A program made the translations under genes and the position numbers. From positions 186,001 through 250,000 of the forward strand of contig WBMV01001244.1 in the NCBI GenBank assembly GCA_013396655.1: 64,000 nt of DNA, in the 5' to 3' direction. How positions within the stretch are numbered: the first letter of the stretch is position 1; each line of letters opens with the position of its first letter. This stretch comes from Campylorhamphus procurvoides. Taxonomy: Eukaryota > Chordata > Aves > Passeriformes > Dendrocolaptidae. Shown one piece after another: positions 1-11,200 of the stretch. The notes beneath the pieces were generated by a model. It searched no databases, had not been told where the DNA came from, and saw nothing but the letters and a program-made list of their open reading frames with translations.

Positions 1-1121
1 ATGTTGTTCTGGGATTAGACACTTAAAACAGTTTCTCTTCTAGACTGTGACAGAAAGAAGTTGTACCTCCCTCTGCTCACATAACCTAGTAAATAGAGGT
101 TTAAGCAATTATATTGTATATTCATATTGCAGTTCTTATTTTCTTTGAAAATACTTAAGCTATATTTCCAAAAGCAAATCCTAATAGACATCATATTTGC
201 AAAGGAATGTGAACATATTCTTTCTCTAGCTAAAATTTGTCCACTTTGAACAGAGAAATGGTATGCAGATTAAAATCAAGGACTGTTCTACAGTCTAGTA
301 TGAAAAGTATTTTCTTTCTCGACTTTATAGAAAATATATTTTTCAATCAACATATATGTCTTTCTCTACCTAAATGAGTTCTGGACACTGCAAAGGCAAA
401 GTAATGCTACTTATTCCAGCTACATTTTGCATAAACTCAAATAACAACATTGCCACCTGGGCCAGGTAATGGGTAAGTACTAAACCAAGTAATTTGTGAC
501 TCTCTTTGTGCAAGGAGTATGAGATGGCCATCTAGAATTGAATTAACAGAATTTTGAAAGAACAAAATCTTGATGAACTCAAACTTGAGCCCTCAATTTT
601 GAAAATATGCACACTGGAGGACAGCATGCTCAGGCCATAGAAAGAATAATGTTGAAGGTATTTGCATACTGGGGAGATTTTACTTCAGAAATTAGAAAGA
701 AATTAAGCACCTTGAGAGATAAACCTATTGTCCAACACTATCTACAAAAAAGAGTTTACTTAACCACATCACTTCTGAGTAACTTCTCACTTCCTTTATG
801 TTTACACTTCCATTCTGAACTGTGGCCAAGTTTCTGACAAAGGCCATCTACTCCTGGAATAGGATGTTGTGAGGATCCTCTGAACAGGGAACAACTCTGG
901 ACTTTCCCTCTGCTGTATGTCAATAATCTCTGAAAGATGAAGAATGCTTGGAACTGGTCACTTGGCAGTGTGGTATTTCACCAAGTATAATCTAAGCTGC
1001 ACTACCCCTTGGGTAATCCCAACATTTCATGAAAGGCCAACAGTGACAGCCTCTTAGTGCTGCAGTGATTTAGTATTTTTAGTATTTTAGTATTTTTGCT
1101 TCATCCTTCTCTCTTCATATA
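1..1121. other. AT-rich DNA without a recognisable gene
   Basis: The longest open frame here (607-837, plus, 76 codons) has no recognisable motif and is what chance gives in AT-rich DNA. I see no CR1 or LTR signature. A 9-bp tandem repeat closes the segment just before dispersed repeat copy A. Confidence 0.6.
1071..1097. repeat. 9-bp tandem repeat, three units
   Basis: About three imperfect units of TAGTATTTT lie end to end, about 25 bp before dispersed repeat copy A. It may be simple slippage or may belong to the 5' flank of that repeat. Copy B has no obvious equivalent. Confidence 0.7.
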
Positions 1122-1364
1122 TTCATTTGATATCTTTCTTCTTTTTCACTTAATCCCAACAAACAAAACCTTTATTTTTGTTCCTGTGACATAATTTATT
1201 TCTCCTAAATTATATTTTCTTCTCTTCTGTGCTCAGAATGGAAGGTCTTCAGAATCTGAGACAACAAAGAAATGTGTGCTTACATTTATTGGCTACTGAA
1301 TTATTTCAGTACCTACTAAAGTGGCTACTACTTCTACTACTGAAGTTATCAATCCTTTCTATGA
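1122..1364 (+). repeat. Dispersed repeat copy A (unnamed family)
   Basis: This segment matches the reverse complement of 13925-14250. The core 1239-1347 agrees with 13944-14052 at 107 of 109 positions without gaps, and both differences are transitions. The 5' part is more diverged, and copy A lacks about 80 bp present in copy B. Just before the core lies a pyrimidine-rich stretch ending in CAG (about 1215-1236) that resembles a splice acceptor, but the frames through the core differ and the best exon-like frame has a TGA. I see no terminal inverted repeats and no clear target duplication. It is not CR1 and I do not recognise the family; a short retroposon, a DNA-transposon remnant or a retrocopy are all possible. 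Confidence 0.8.
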
Positions 1365-2795
1365 AATGCATTTTCTCATATCTTAAAGAATGTGCCAAGC
1401 TAAGCATGCATCATAAATGTCAATAAAATAAGTGATGTTTAATACCTGAAATTATATGGTTTTGGGTAGGAACAGATGAAAGAGCAGCTTTAAGCAAAAG
1501 CAGAACACAAGTGTAGCAAAAGGAAGTCTGGCAAATGCCAGGAAAATGAACCCACTGTTTTGCTAGTATGGAGATGGTATCTCTTATAATTGTATTAATA
1601 AATTAAATAAATTTAATGATCTTGAAGCCATTTATGTGGAGAATATTAGTCAAAAATATGACTATAATTGTGGTATCAGAAAACAATAGATAGTAAAATC
1701 AGCAAGATCTGCTTAAATAAGTGACTTTGAACTGACATAGTACAATTGCTGATTAACAGCTCATAATTATGAGAAAGCAAATTTGCAATACAGCTGCAGA
1801 ATCAGGGTATAAGAGCTGAATTTCAAATTTTAAGCAGAAGATATGAAAAAAATAATAGATTGCTGCTTGTAATTTATAATCAAATTGTGCTGTTTAGCTT
1901 TTTGATTCTCTTCACAAATTAGCTTGTGAAATTTGTTGAGAAAATCTCCTTAGAAACTAGCAAAGCTGTCAAGTAAAGGCATCATTGAAAAAGAAAGAAG
2001 AATTAGAATCTCATGTTTTGTGCAATTACATGAACATTTTGTAAGTACAACCTTCGGTGAGTGTTAAAAAAGCAGAAGATTGTTTTCAGTCTTTTTCCCT
2101 GGAGACATTTCATTCATAGAGAAGATTGGTAGAAGCAGCTGCCTTACTAATGTCCTGGTCTACATTAAAAAGCAATGGATTAAAGACAGAAATGGCTCTT
2201 TGCCTACACTGCTTAATAAAAGCGAGTCAAAGACCAACCTGTCTCCTTGAGGCCAAGTAGTTATCAACTAGTTTATATCCAGACTTGTCTAGCTGATGGC
2301 GAGGCCTTTAGAGAGAGAGAAAGAGAGTGTTACAGAAATTCACAACATTGTCACGAAACGAGATAACAAAAGACAGTGTATATGGTGAGGTGTCAAGGAC
2401 GTAAGTTTCCTCTCCAGTTTTCTCTTGTCAGTACTGAAGAGGTATGTCCCTAAGCAATATAACTTCTTAAGTCACTTTGTGACACCTGGCATGAGAAGCA
2501 GAGATAGATAGGTCCCCAGTTCTTTTATTTAGCAGTCACAGACATCATCAATTCTGCCTCTGGTTGACTGAGTGAGACATAGGCAATTATTCCTTGCTTT
2601 GTGCTCGCCTTCCAGGTTCTATGTATAACAGAGATTTTAGTAGTCAATGCTTTAAGACTTATTCAGCTAACTCGTAGTAATTTCAAACTAGGGGTCTAAT
2701 TCCAGTTAAAACATAATTGCTGGTGAATTGACCATTCTGACCCACAATCAAAATAGGCACCTACCTTCTTAACCACAAAAAGATTAGGTCAGAGG

Positions 2796-2813
2796 CATAT
2801 ATATATATATATA
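2796..2813. repeat. (AT)n microsatellite
   Basis: About nine AT units in an AT-rich context. Ordinary simple repeat. Confidence 0.85.
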
Positions 2814-3793
2814 AATGTCAATGAAGAGTTAAAAAATTGTTGTAGCTAAGATCCATCAGCCATCTCTTGTGTGTCTACAGATCATTTGGCCACCCTATAA
2901 ATACAGTTTAATGATAAAAGCAAGAAGTTCTAAGACACAGCCATTAATACAGATGCTTTGGTTGATAAGATGAATTGTATCTTAAATTAATTACTAACAC
3001 TATTGTGACTAGCTCACATGCAGATGTCTACAATTTTATTGTCTGAAAGACTGCAGTGAATCCCAGTGCACAAGACAACTAGTCTGAGATAAGTCATATG
3101 GTGTTAGCACTTGGCAAAGCTGACATAGTTGTTAGACATCAGTGTAATTTCTTTGAGGATATTGTGCTGAAAGTATTATAATGCAGTGAATTGTACCAAA
3201 CTGTAAGGGGTGAGATTCTGTACCAGACTGTAGAACCTCAAATTTAAGTATCAGAACCTTATTTCTTCATGTGACTGAGATATCCAATTATATCACTCCT
3301 CTGGAGTATCAGACAGGATGGCTATACTCCATGGCATCTCAAATAGCATTAGATATTTTTGAAGCACAACTGAATCAAACTTTATTGATCAGGTATTTGT
3401 TGATTATTATACAGTTCAGACACCAAATCATATGTAGGTATTTTAATATTCCCATGATCTTTAACTGAACCTGCCACAACATATCTGACCTTGAAAAAGG
3501 AGCTAAGCCCTAAATACTTTTCGAGATTATGAATATAAATAACTTTAAAAATACATTTCTGAATAATAGTGTCAGATTCTCAGAAGTTCACACCTCCACT
3601 GAAAGATTAAGATAATTGCCTAGTTTTACAGAAGAAACTTGTTTAGCATAGTGACTTCACTCTCAGAAGTGTTAAATTGCAGACCTCACTTGAGAATAAT
3701 TTTATTGAGTTTTTGTAAGATATTATCTACAATAATGATAATTCACTAATAATATTGAACAGTCATTCAGTTACTGTCAAAATCTTTAAAATT

Positions 3794-3897
3794 TATGTGT
3801 ATGTGTGCACATATATACATACACATGTCCCTATATCTATTTTAACATATATATATAATTATGAAATAGGTATATATATATTTATATATGTATATGT
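3794..3897. repeat. Alternating purine-pyrimidine tract with hairpin arms
   Basis: The tract alternates TG/CA and TA steps for about 100 bp. It includes inverted arms ATGTGTATG (3795-3803) and CATACACAT (3818-3826) around a 14-nt spacer, followed by two TA-rich blocks. Such tracts can extrude cruciforms or adopt Z-form in vitro; here it is most simply a decayed microsatellite. The frame crossing it (3755-3988) is a by-product of the repeat. Confidence 0.7.
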
Positions 3898-5465
3898 CTT
3901 TATTTATGTAGGGATTGAATTTGAAAATCCTCCTTCTGAATTGTTCCTTTACTGGAGAAAAGGAGATTCAGTGTTTTCCCTGGTTTGATCTGAAATGAAA
4001 CCCCTGCTACCCCAGTTAAATTTTTACAGAATAGTTTCAGTGTTGAAAAAGAATCAGACTAAATTATCTTGAGACATCATACACCTTATATTATGCTGAA
4101 CCGCACTTCAAGGCCAAGTAAAGATTCTATTGAAATAGTTATACATTTTTAATTTGTTTTCTTTTTTTTTAAATATGACATAAGACTGTTACATTGGATA
4201 TTGTTTCAGGTGATTTCATGTTTGGCTTGTGTGCTCACAAATGACAAAAAGAATGTACATCATACAATCAGATCACTACTTTGTAGTAGGAGAAAAAGTA
4301 AGTAAAAAGAAAAAAATAAGAAGGAAATAATGCAGATCAGTATTCAGTGAACTTACTTTTTTTTTTTTCTGAAATAATTTGTTTCCATGAATATTATGAT
4401 AGTAAAAATAGACATTTTAAAGCTGCAAGATTTCCATGTGACATGAAAGTGAAAGTAGTAGAGGAAGGTTGAAATCCAAACTAGATGTCATAAAAAATTC
4501 AACTTCAAGTTTGTATTGACATATGCATGCATAAAGCTACATGTCTATATAAATTATTCTTGTCTACACACACTTTTGCTTCACATATATTTCTTTTGTT
4601 GGAAAATTGAGAACAAAGCATTTAACACACTATAGTCACAACAGTAATGCAAATGTAACATTCCTCATAGACTATTGTTCACAACAGATATAAAAAATTG
4701 TTTTGTGAGCATGGTACTAATGAAGTATGTGTTCTTTTTTCTTTCTTTTTTTAAGATTTGTGACCTTAAAAATGAACTGCAAGCATTGGTCCATTCAGTG
4801 ACTGGGGAATTTATAAAATGGGCTCTCAGTGGTTTAATAGAAAGCTGAAGAACTCACTGTATTTCTTTTATTTATCCCATTGCTTATTTTCATAAAACTT
4901 CATGAAACTTCATTATCTTTGTCTTTTTGACTTTATTAATTCAAATTTGCCAGTGAGCTCAAAAACATTTTTCATAGATGACATGCAGAGAGACAGATAG
5001 ACATATAAACATAAAAAGACAGAACACTTCTTGAACTTGTTTTCTAAGAACAGTTCATCAGATATATACCTCTAGATACCATATCTTTGTTGATAAAATA
5101 TGAACATATGTCAATCAGAATGCTTTCAATATACTGCAATTGGTAGGTGACATAACACTGACACCAAGTGCTTTCAAATTATCTTTCATATTTACGTCTT
5201 CTATACCCATTTGATAGACAGTGCTGTGTTAAACAGTTTCTCAAAACAAAATTAGACTGAATAAGAGCAGTTTGCTGTCAATACGTACTTCTGGAAGTGT
5301 TCTAATCTTTCTGTGCCTGCAGATAATGGATGTTCAATGATTCTTTCATCATAAGTGACCTCTAGAAATCTGGATTCTAAGCAGTGAAAGACTTCAAAAT
5401 AAACAACAGTCCTCTAAGCTGGAAAAAGTATTGAAAATAGTGACCATTAGGTCAATCAACTTAAA

Positions 5466-5559
5466 GGGGGAGGGGGGGGAGGGAGCCACAAAAAAAAAAA
5501 AAAAAAGACAGTGAAAAAGAAGATGCAATTGTCTTTGTTTTTTCCCCTTTTTTTTTTTT
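5466..5559. repeat. G-run tract with flanking A17 and T12 runs
   Basis: G5-A-G8-A-G3 (5466-5483) satisfies the simple four-run quadruplex pattern on the plus strand. It is followed by a 17-base A run (5490-5506) and, about 40 bp on, a 12-base T run (5548-5559) that could pair with it. This is one of very few G-rich spots in an AT-rich region. Confidence 0.75.
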
Positions 5560-7755
5560 CAGTATAGTCTGTATATGTCAAACTCACCTTTGTCTTACAA
5601 AGAAATTGATTATCTTATCAGGTAGAATTTTGTTTGAGTCTTATTTTTTCTAAAGCAATGTCCGCTTTTTTGGCAATACAATTTTGCAGAGCTTACAGAT
5701 TCATATATTTAGCCATAGATTAATGGTATAATTTTATCAATATATAAAGTCAGTCAAATATTCTGAATAGCTTATGGTGAATTTTCAACATTGATTTTAT
5801 TTTTAATTTTTGCGTATCTTTTTCCAAGGATCCAGCTTAAAAATGTCAGGTTTTGCAAAATCTGAAATCAGCTGCATTTTTTATTAGTGGCTTTTACCTG
5901 AAGAATCATTTTCAGAAGCTGACATTCTCTTGTATCTGGTCTAACAAATTTCATTCTTAGATTAGGAGAGGTAAATAATATCTTCTGATTTATAAACAGG
6001 GTCTAATCATGGTTCAAATACATCATTACCAAATAATAATTTATGAATAATGTATGTGAGTACTGATCCAGTTTACAACAGATGAAAAAGATTTAAGTTT
6101 TTTTTTTCACAAAACTTAGTTTATAAACAGTTTTTGTGTTTACAGTGTATGTTAATTGTAATTGGACTGACAGTTCAGTGAAATTGTTTGTGATTCACAC
6201 TAGAACACTGAAAGCAGAATTTAGACTCACATGAACTTCTGTGGGCCTCCTAGATAAGGGAACCTGAAAGCAGTGCTGCACCATATGTTTTCATAACATG
6301 ATTTCTATAGCATAGAATAGATAGAAATTCTATTCAGTCAAATCCTATGATCATGGCATCTCATCCCTAGGTTTTGAGAGAATCCTCAAAGGGATCTCTT
6401 GAGATGTTATTCCTTACATTTTCTTTGTGAGCATCATGATTTAAAAAGATTACCTCTCTGTCCTGGTGTCAGATACTACAAGAGCCTTCTCTTCTATAAA
6501 AGATCCTCGGTCCTTTAATGCGATGGGTGTCAGTTATGAGATGCCAGGAGAAGGGAAAACAGTGGAAATTTCCTAAATCAGCAGTGTGCATCTGAGGAAA
6601 AAAAAAATACCCTACAGAAGCTATTGCTTATCTCAGATTTTCTTTTTTAGCATCTGTATGGTCACAAATTCAAACTGAAAGATACTGAGCTAGTAGACAG
6701 TGTGGATATATGAAACTCTTATAGCACAATATACATGTAGTGAAGTAAGGCATGTAAAGAGAGAATACTTCTGAAGGGAGTTGCACATATCCACATGACC
6801 TACCTGCTCAATAAGGTGCCTGTGACTGTGCAATCATATGCTAAAGTAAAAGCAAATAAAAAATAAATAAATTGCAGAAAATTAATATTCCACTTTAAAA
6901 GTCAGCAGATAGACAGGCACATTCTGTTTAAAGTACTCTGGCAACAACAGGAACGTTTCCATACTTGACAACTGAACCAGATGAGCAACTCAGGATTTTT
7001 ATTAACATAGCACATGCCTTTCAAAAAGGTCTCTAAGCTATAAAACTCATATCTAATGGTAAATACATGCACCAACAACATTCATTATTAGTTTTATTGA
7101 AACCAAACAGTAGATGCTAAATAAAAATCAATACTTATCATGAAATCAGATGAAAAGCATCATGTTGAGGTAAATTTAATTCACAATCAATGTACATCTC
7201 TAACTGAAAACCCTGAAGTGAAATCTGGAAGAACAGGAAGGCAATAGAACCAAAGAAATATAGTGCACTTCAGAACAGAATTATCCCATTTTGTCATTAT
7301 TTGCTATATTTAAATATATATATTTAATCTCGACAGACAGATTACACTTATTATATCATGATAAGAAAGTTGGCTGCTAAAAAGGCAGATTTGAAAATCT
7401 AAAAAATATTATTTTTTCTTCCTCCACCCATCTTCCCTTACCACTTGCATCTTTCCTCATTTTGACTCATGCAAGCACATGAACACCACCAAAAACTTTG
7501 ACTCCTTGTATTCTCTAAATGTAGGTCATTGCAGTTTCTGTTATTTTGTAAAAACCAACAGAGGGAAAATTAGCATTTCAGTCCCATTCTGTTAGCCATA
7601 TGCTACATTAAATGATAGCTGTAGCTTAAGGGATAGAATTATTTCTGGTATGTTGCATACTACTTTATTGGTTTTAACATTGTTTCGATTAGGGTGTGAA
7701 TAGATGCCTCATGCAAAGCTTTATTACTACTGGACAAAAATGTGCGATGAGTGAG

Positions 7756-7789
7756 AAAATAAAAATAAATAAATAAATATTTTTATTTT
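7756..7789. repeat. (AAAT)n repeat forming a perfect inverted repeat
   Basis: AAAATAAAAATA (7756-7767) and its exact reverse complement (7778-7789) flank a 10-nt AAAT-like spacer. It is low-complexity sequence whose symmetry may be incidental. Confidence 0.75.
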
Positions 7790-7911
7790 GGCCAAATCAT
7801 GAGCTTCTTATTCCTATTAATTGCACTGGAAATATTCATATTCGTAATTCCTTGATGACTAGAAATAAAAGGATTTCAACCTAGAGAAGGAGTAGTTCTA
7901 TATGAAGAAAT

Positions 7912-8299
7912 ATCATAGAATGGTGTGTGTTGGAAGTGACCTTAAAGACCATCTAGTTCCAACACCCTTGCTCGGGACATCTTTCACTAGATCAGGTTGC
8001 GCAAAGGCCTGTCCAGCACTTTCAGGGATAGAACATCCATAAATTCACTCCATGCTGTTGTGAAAAGTCCCTCTTCAACTTTCTTGTAGCCCTCTTTGGG
8101 TAATAGAAGGCTATTATAAGGTCTGCTTCAGACCCTTTTCTTCTCCAGGCTGAACAACCCCAACTGTCTCAGCCTGTCTTCATGGATGAGGTGCTCCAGC
8201 CCTCTGATCACTTTGGTGCCCCTACTCTGGACTTGCTCCAACAGGTCCTTCTTATATTTGGGTGGGGTCTCATGAAAGAGGAGTAGAGGGACAGAATCT
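7912..8299 (-). mobile_element. CR1 LINE fragment, 5'-truncated, minus strand
   Basis: Read on the minus strand this is the 3' part of a CR1 element, ending at 7912 in CCATTCTATGAT. The minus frame at about 8128-8250 still reads like the C-terminal end of CR1 ORF2 ([19 protein letters not shown], then [14 protein letters not shown]). Known CR1 elements are non-LTR retrotransposons that insert by target-primed reverse transcription and are usually 5'-truncated. A small internal gap lies near 8250-8262. Its 5' end faces the 5' end of the next, plus-strand copy across about 20 bp of A-rich DNA. Confidence 0.92.
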
Positions 8300-8322
8300 G
8301 AGAAGAAAAAAAAAAATAAAAA

Positions 8323-8973
8323 GCTCTGAGGAGAAGGACTTGGGGATGTTGGTAAGTGAGAATTTGTACATGACATGACAATGTGCACAGCTGACTATGT
8401 CCCAGGCTGCATCAAAAGGCCAACAGGTCGAGGGAGGTGATTCTGTCCCTCTGTTCCACTCTGGTCAGACTCCACCTGGAGTGTTGCATCCAGCTCTGAG
8501 GTCCCCAGCACAGAAAGAACATGGACCTGTTGGACCTGTGTCCAAAGGAGGGCAACCAAGATGATTAGAGGGATGGAGCACTTCTCCCATGAAGAAAGGC
8601 TGAGAGAATTGGATTTATTCAGCCTGGAAAAGGCTTCTGTGTGACTTTATTGTGACCTTCCAGTGCCTGAAGGGAACCCACAAGAAAGACGGAGACTATG
8701 AGATCATATAGTGACAGGACAAGGGGAAATGGTTTCAAACTGAAAGAGAGGTCTAGATCAGATATTAAGAAGAAATGATTCACTGTGAGGGTGGTGAGGC
8801 ATTGGAACAGGATGCCCAGAGAGGTTGTGAATGCCTTATCCCTGTTTATGGCCAGGTTGGATGAAGCTCTGAGCAATCTGGCCTAGCAAAACTTGCCCCT
8901 GTGCATGGTGGAGGTGGAGAGTGTAAATAGATGAACTTTAGAGTCCCTTCCAAACCAATCCATTCTGTGATTT
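8323..8973 (+). mobile_element. CR1 LINE fragment, 5'-truncated, plus strand
   Basis: The sequence follows the CR1 3' region in order: CTGGGCTGCATCAAAAG-like at about 8404, the GGAGGTGATTCTG block at about 8434, the 'GGAGCACTTCTCCCATGA' block near 8575, and a 3' end at CCATTCTGTGATTTT. The ORF2 C-terminal frame is broken by stops and frameshifts. The terminal repeat is of the ATTCTGTG type, unlike the ATTCTATG type of the neighbouring copy, so the two copies probably come from different CR1 subfamilies. It abuts an LTR fragment at its 3' end. Confidence 0.92.
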
Positions 8974-8974
8974 T

Positions 8975-9243
8975 ACGGTGCCATATGGTATAGAATATAT
9001 CTTTTGGCTACCTGGGGTCCACAGTACCAACTGTGCCCCCTCCCGATTCCTTGTGCACCCCCAGCCTCCTTGCTGGTGGGGTGGGATGAGAGACAGAAAA
9101 GGTGTTAACTCTGTGCCAGCACTGCTTAGCAATAACTAAAACATTCCTGAATTAATGATCTTGCTTCCAGCAGAAATCTAAAACACAATCACATGCCAGT
9201 CACTATGAAGAAAATTAACTATATCCCAGCCAAAACCAGCACA
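8975..9243 (-). mobile_element. Truncated avian ERVL-type LTR (U3 part), minus strand
   Basis: The minus strand starts at 9243 with TGTGCTGGTTTTGGCTGGGA and continues with GTTAATTTTCTTC, the pattern of a widespread avian ERVL LTR start. Further blocks of the same LTR follow in order: AACTAAAACA-like at about 9134, the TGTGCACC-like block at about 9050, and the TTTGGCTA block near 9003. The sequence stops at the 3' end of the CR1 copy at about 8974, before any TATA box, R or U5. The LTR is therefore broken; CR1 insertion into it or a deletion at this point could explain the junction. Confidence 0.8.
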
Positions 9244-10513
9244 CTATTCAATAGCAGTTATATCAGTAATTACAAATCGTCATCTGATTAGCCACTATCA
9301 GAATGTGGAAGGGTTTTGTGCATTACCATAGAGATGACTTTTAAAGATAAATTTGAAGGTTCAGGGAAAAATGCATCTGTCCCAAGAACTGACTGCTCTT
9401 CAGTACCAAACCTATACAGCCTGCAGTATTGTAACGAAGACGTATGCTGGAGACCATGCTATTGTGGACTGCTGCACTAGGTCCTTAAAGAAGAAGTGTG
9501 AATATCAGAAACTTCAGATAAGCATAGCTAGATCTTTTCATTCCTACGTATGAATTGTCATAACTCATATCCAAAAGAAGGAATGTGCTGTTGTCTGCAT
9601 TTGTTAGGACACAAATAAAATCAAAACTAAAGAAAAAAACCTGCTGTGCTGCTAGACAACCTGTCATAAACCAAAAGGCCGTGAAATAAAAGAACAAAAC
9701 CATGTTTTGTTTTCATCCCGTCCAGATGTCCTTCCAGGTAGAAATTGTTAATTGCCATATTCCTTAGTTCCATTGTCCCATGAAGAAGAAATCTTGGACT
9801 TATTTCAAGTTATAGATCAGGTACCTGCTGGTTTCTGTACAGTTCTATCAGCCATTCCATAAACCCTGTTTGACTTTTGGAAAACCCTCCAGGGGTCTGC
9901 TTCCGGGGTCTGGTTCCAGAGTCTGCACATTGGAACAAGGACATATGCCTAGTGAATGTCTGCTGGTTGGAAAATTGATCAGCTAAGCTGTCTGTGGATG
10001 TGTGTTTGTCTGTATCTTCACCATTCTAACAAGAAAAAGTAACATTACTACTTGTGGCTGTCATTACTCTTAAAGCAGCCTGTACCTAAAATGTGAAAGC
10101 ATAGTTGTAAATGCAATAGATTATTTGTTACTATATTTTTATTTTTATTGTTAGTCCAGATTCTGAAGTACTTAGACTTATTAGGTCATTACTTCAGATT
10201 TCAACAAAACTGAATAAAGAATTTAGTACTTGGCATCATCAACAGCCTTATAATTATGGTAGATTTAATGAAAGCCATTTTGCATGTCATAGTGGTTAAA
10301 ACCTGACATCACTTATGGCAATGAGGTTATTGCTATTGATTCCTCTACAACCAGGATTTCACAAGTGTCTTTCATTTTGATGAGTTGAAACTTAAGCTTT
10401 AACTATTAACAGGCTTTAATAGAAGCCATAAGCTATATTTACTTAAATTGCTTCTGAAAATAGGCCATTTCAGAGACAAAAGCCATTTGACAGTATGATA
10501 TTGCACTTTACAT
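9244..10513. other. Unique DNA, no gene recognised
   Basis: Slightly less AT-rich than its surroundings near 9700-10000. Two overlapping short frames on opposite strands (9353-9553 plus, 9485-9703 minus) show no family motif. I see no element signature. Confidence 0.5.
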
Positions 10514-11200
10514 GAATCACGGAATCATAGACTGGTTAGAGTTGGAAGGGATTTCTGGAGATCTTCTAGTCCAACCGTCCTGCTGATGCAGGTTCAACTA
10601 CAGCAGGACACCTTGCACAGGATCACAACCAGGTGAGTTTTGAGTATCTACAGCGAAGAAGACTGTAATCTGTCTGGACAGCATGTTCAAGTGCTCTGTC
10701 TCTGCACAGTAAAGAAATTTTTTTTCCAGGATTCAGATAAAACTTCTTTTGTTTTCCTTTGTGTCCATTTCCCCTTGTCTTGTCACTCACTGTGCACCAC
10801 TGAGAAGAGTCTGGCCCCACCCTCTTAACACTCTCCCTTAAGATCCCCTCTCAGTCATCGCTTCTCCAGGCTAAGCAGGCCCAGCTCCCTCAGCCTTTCA
10901 TCATAAGAGAGATGCTCCAGTCCCCTAAACATTCTCTAAGTCATCTTTGTTCCTCTGGACAATCTCCAGTAGTTCCTTGTCTTAAATTGGGGAGCCCAGA
11001 ATTGGACAAAATGCTCCAGATGCAACCTCAGAAAGGTGGAGCAGAGGGGCAGGATCACTTCCCATGACCAGCTGGCAATGCTCTTCTTAATGCACCCCAG
11101 GATACCACTGGGCTTCTTGGCAACAAGGGACCACTGCTGGGTCATGATTGACTTGTTGTCCACTAGACTCCTAGGTCCTTCTCTGGAGAGAATGAAGCAG
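10514..11200 (-). mobile_element. CR1 LINE fragment, minus strand
   Basis: The minus strand ends in a CR1 3' terminus (CTATGATTCCGTGATTC at about 10514). Upstream it carries the CR1 ORF2 C-terminal region: the frame 10936-11163 reads KPSGILGCIKKSIASWSWEV, then LPLCSTFLRLHLEHFVQFWA, which follows the conserved CR1 pattern ILGCIKR, ILPLYS, R.HLEYCVQFWGP. Stops interrupt the rest. The element is 5'-truncated near 11200, at the block just upstream of CACTAGACTCCTAGG. Short CR1-derived frames on both strands near 10620-10830 are non-functional. Confidence 0.93.

Larger units (their letters stand above)
1365..7911. other. Long unique AT-rich stretch, no gene seen
   Basis: I find no CR1, LTR, RNA gene or convincing exon here. 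Open frames stay below 80 codons. The segment holds scattered A/T runs, the simple repeats and G-rich tract listed separately, and a GA-rich run near 2310-2327. Small regulatory elements or short exons cannot be excluded by eye. Confidence 0.55.

Noticed and set aside
6300..6345. CATAGAATAG-like sequence as a CR1 3' end
   Set aside because: It is a small local palindrome; the CR1 blocks that should follow are absent.
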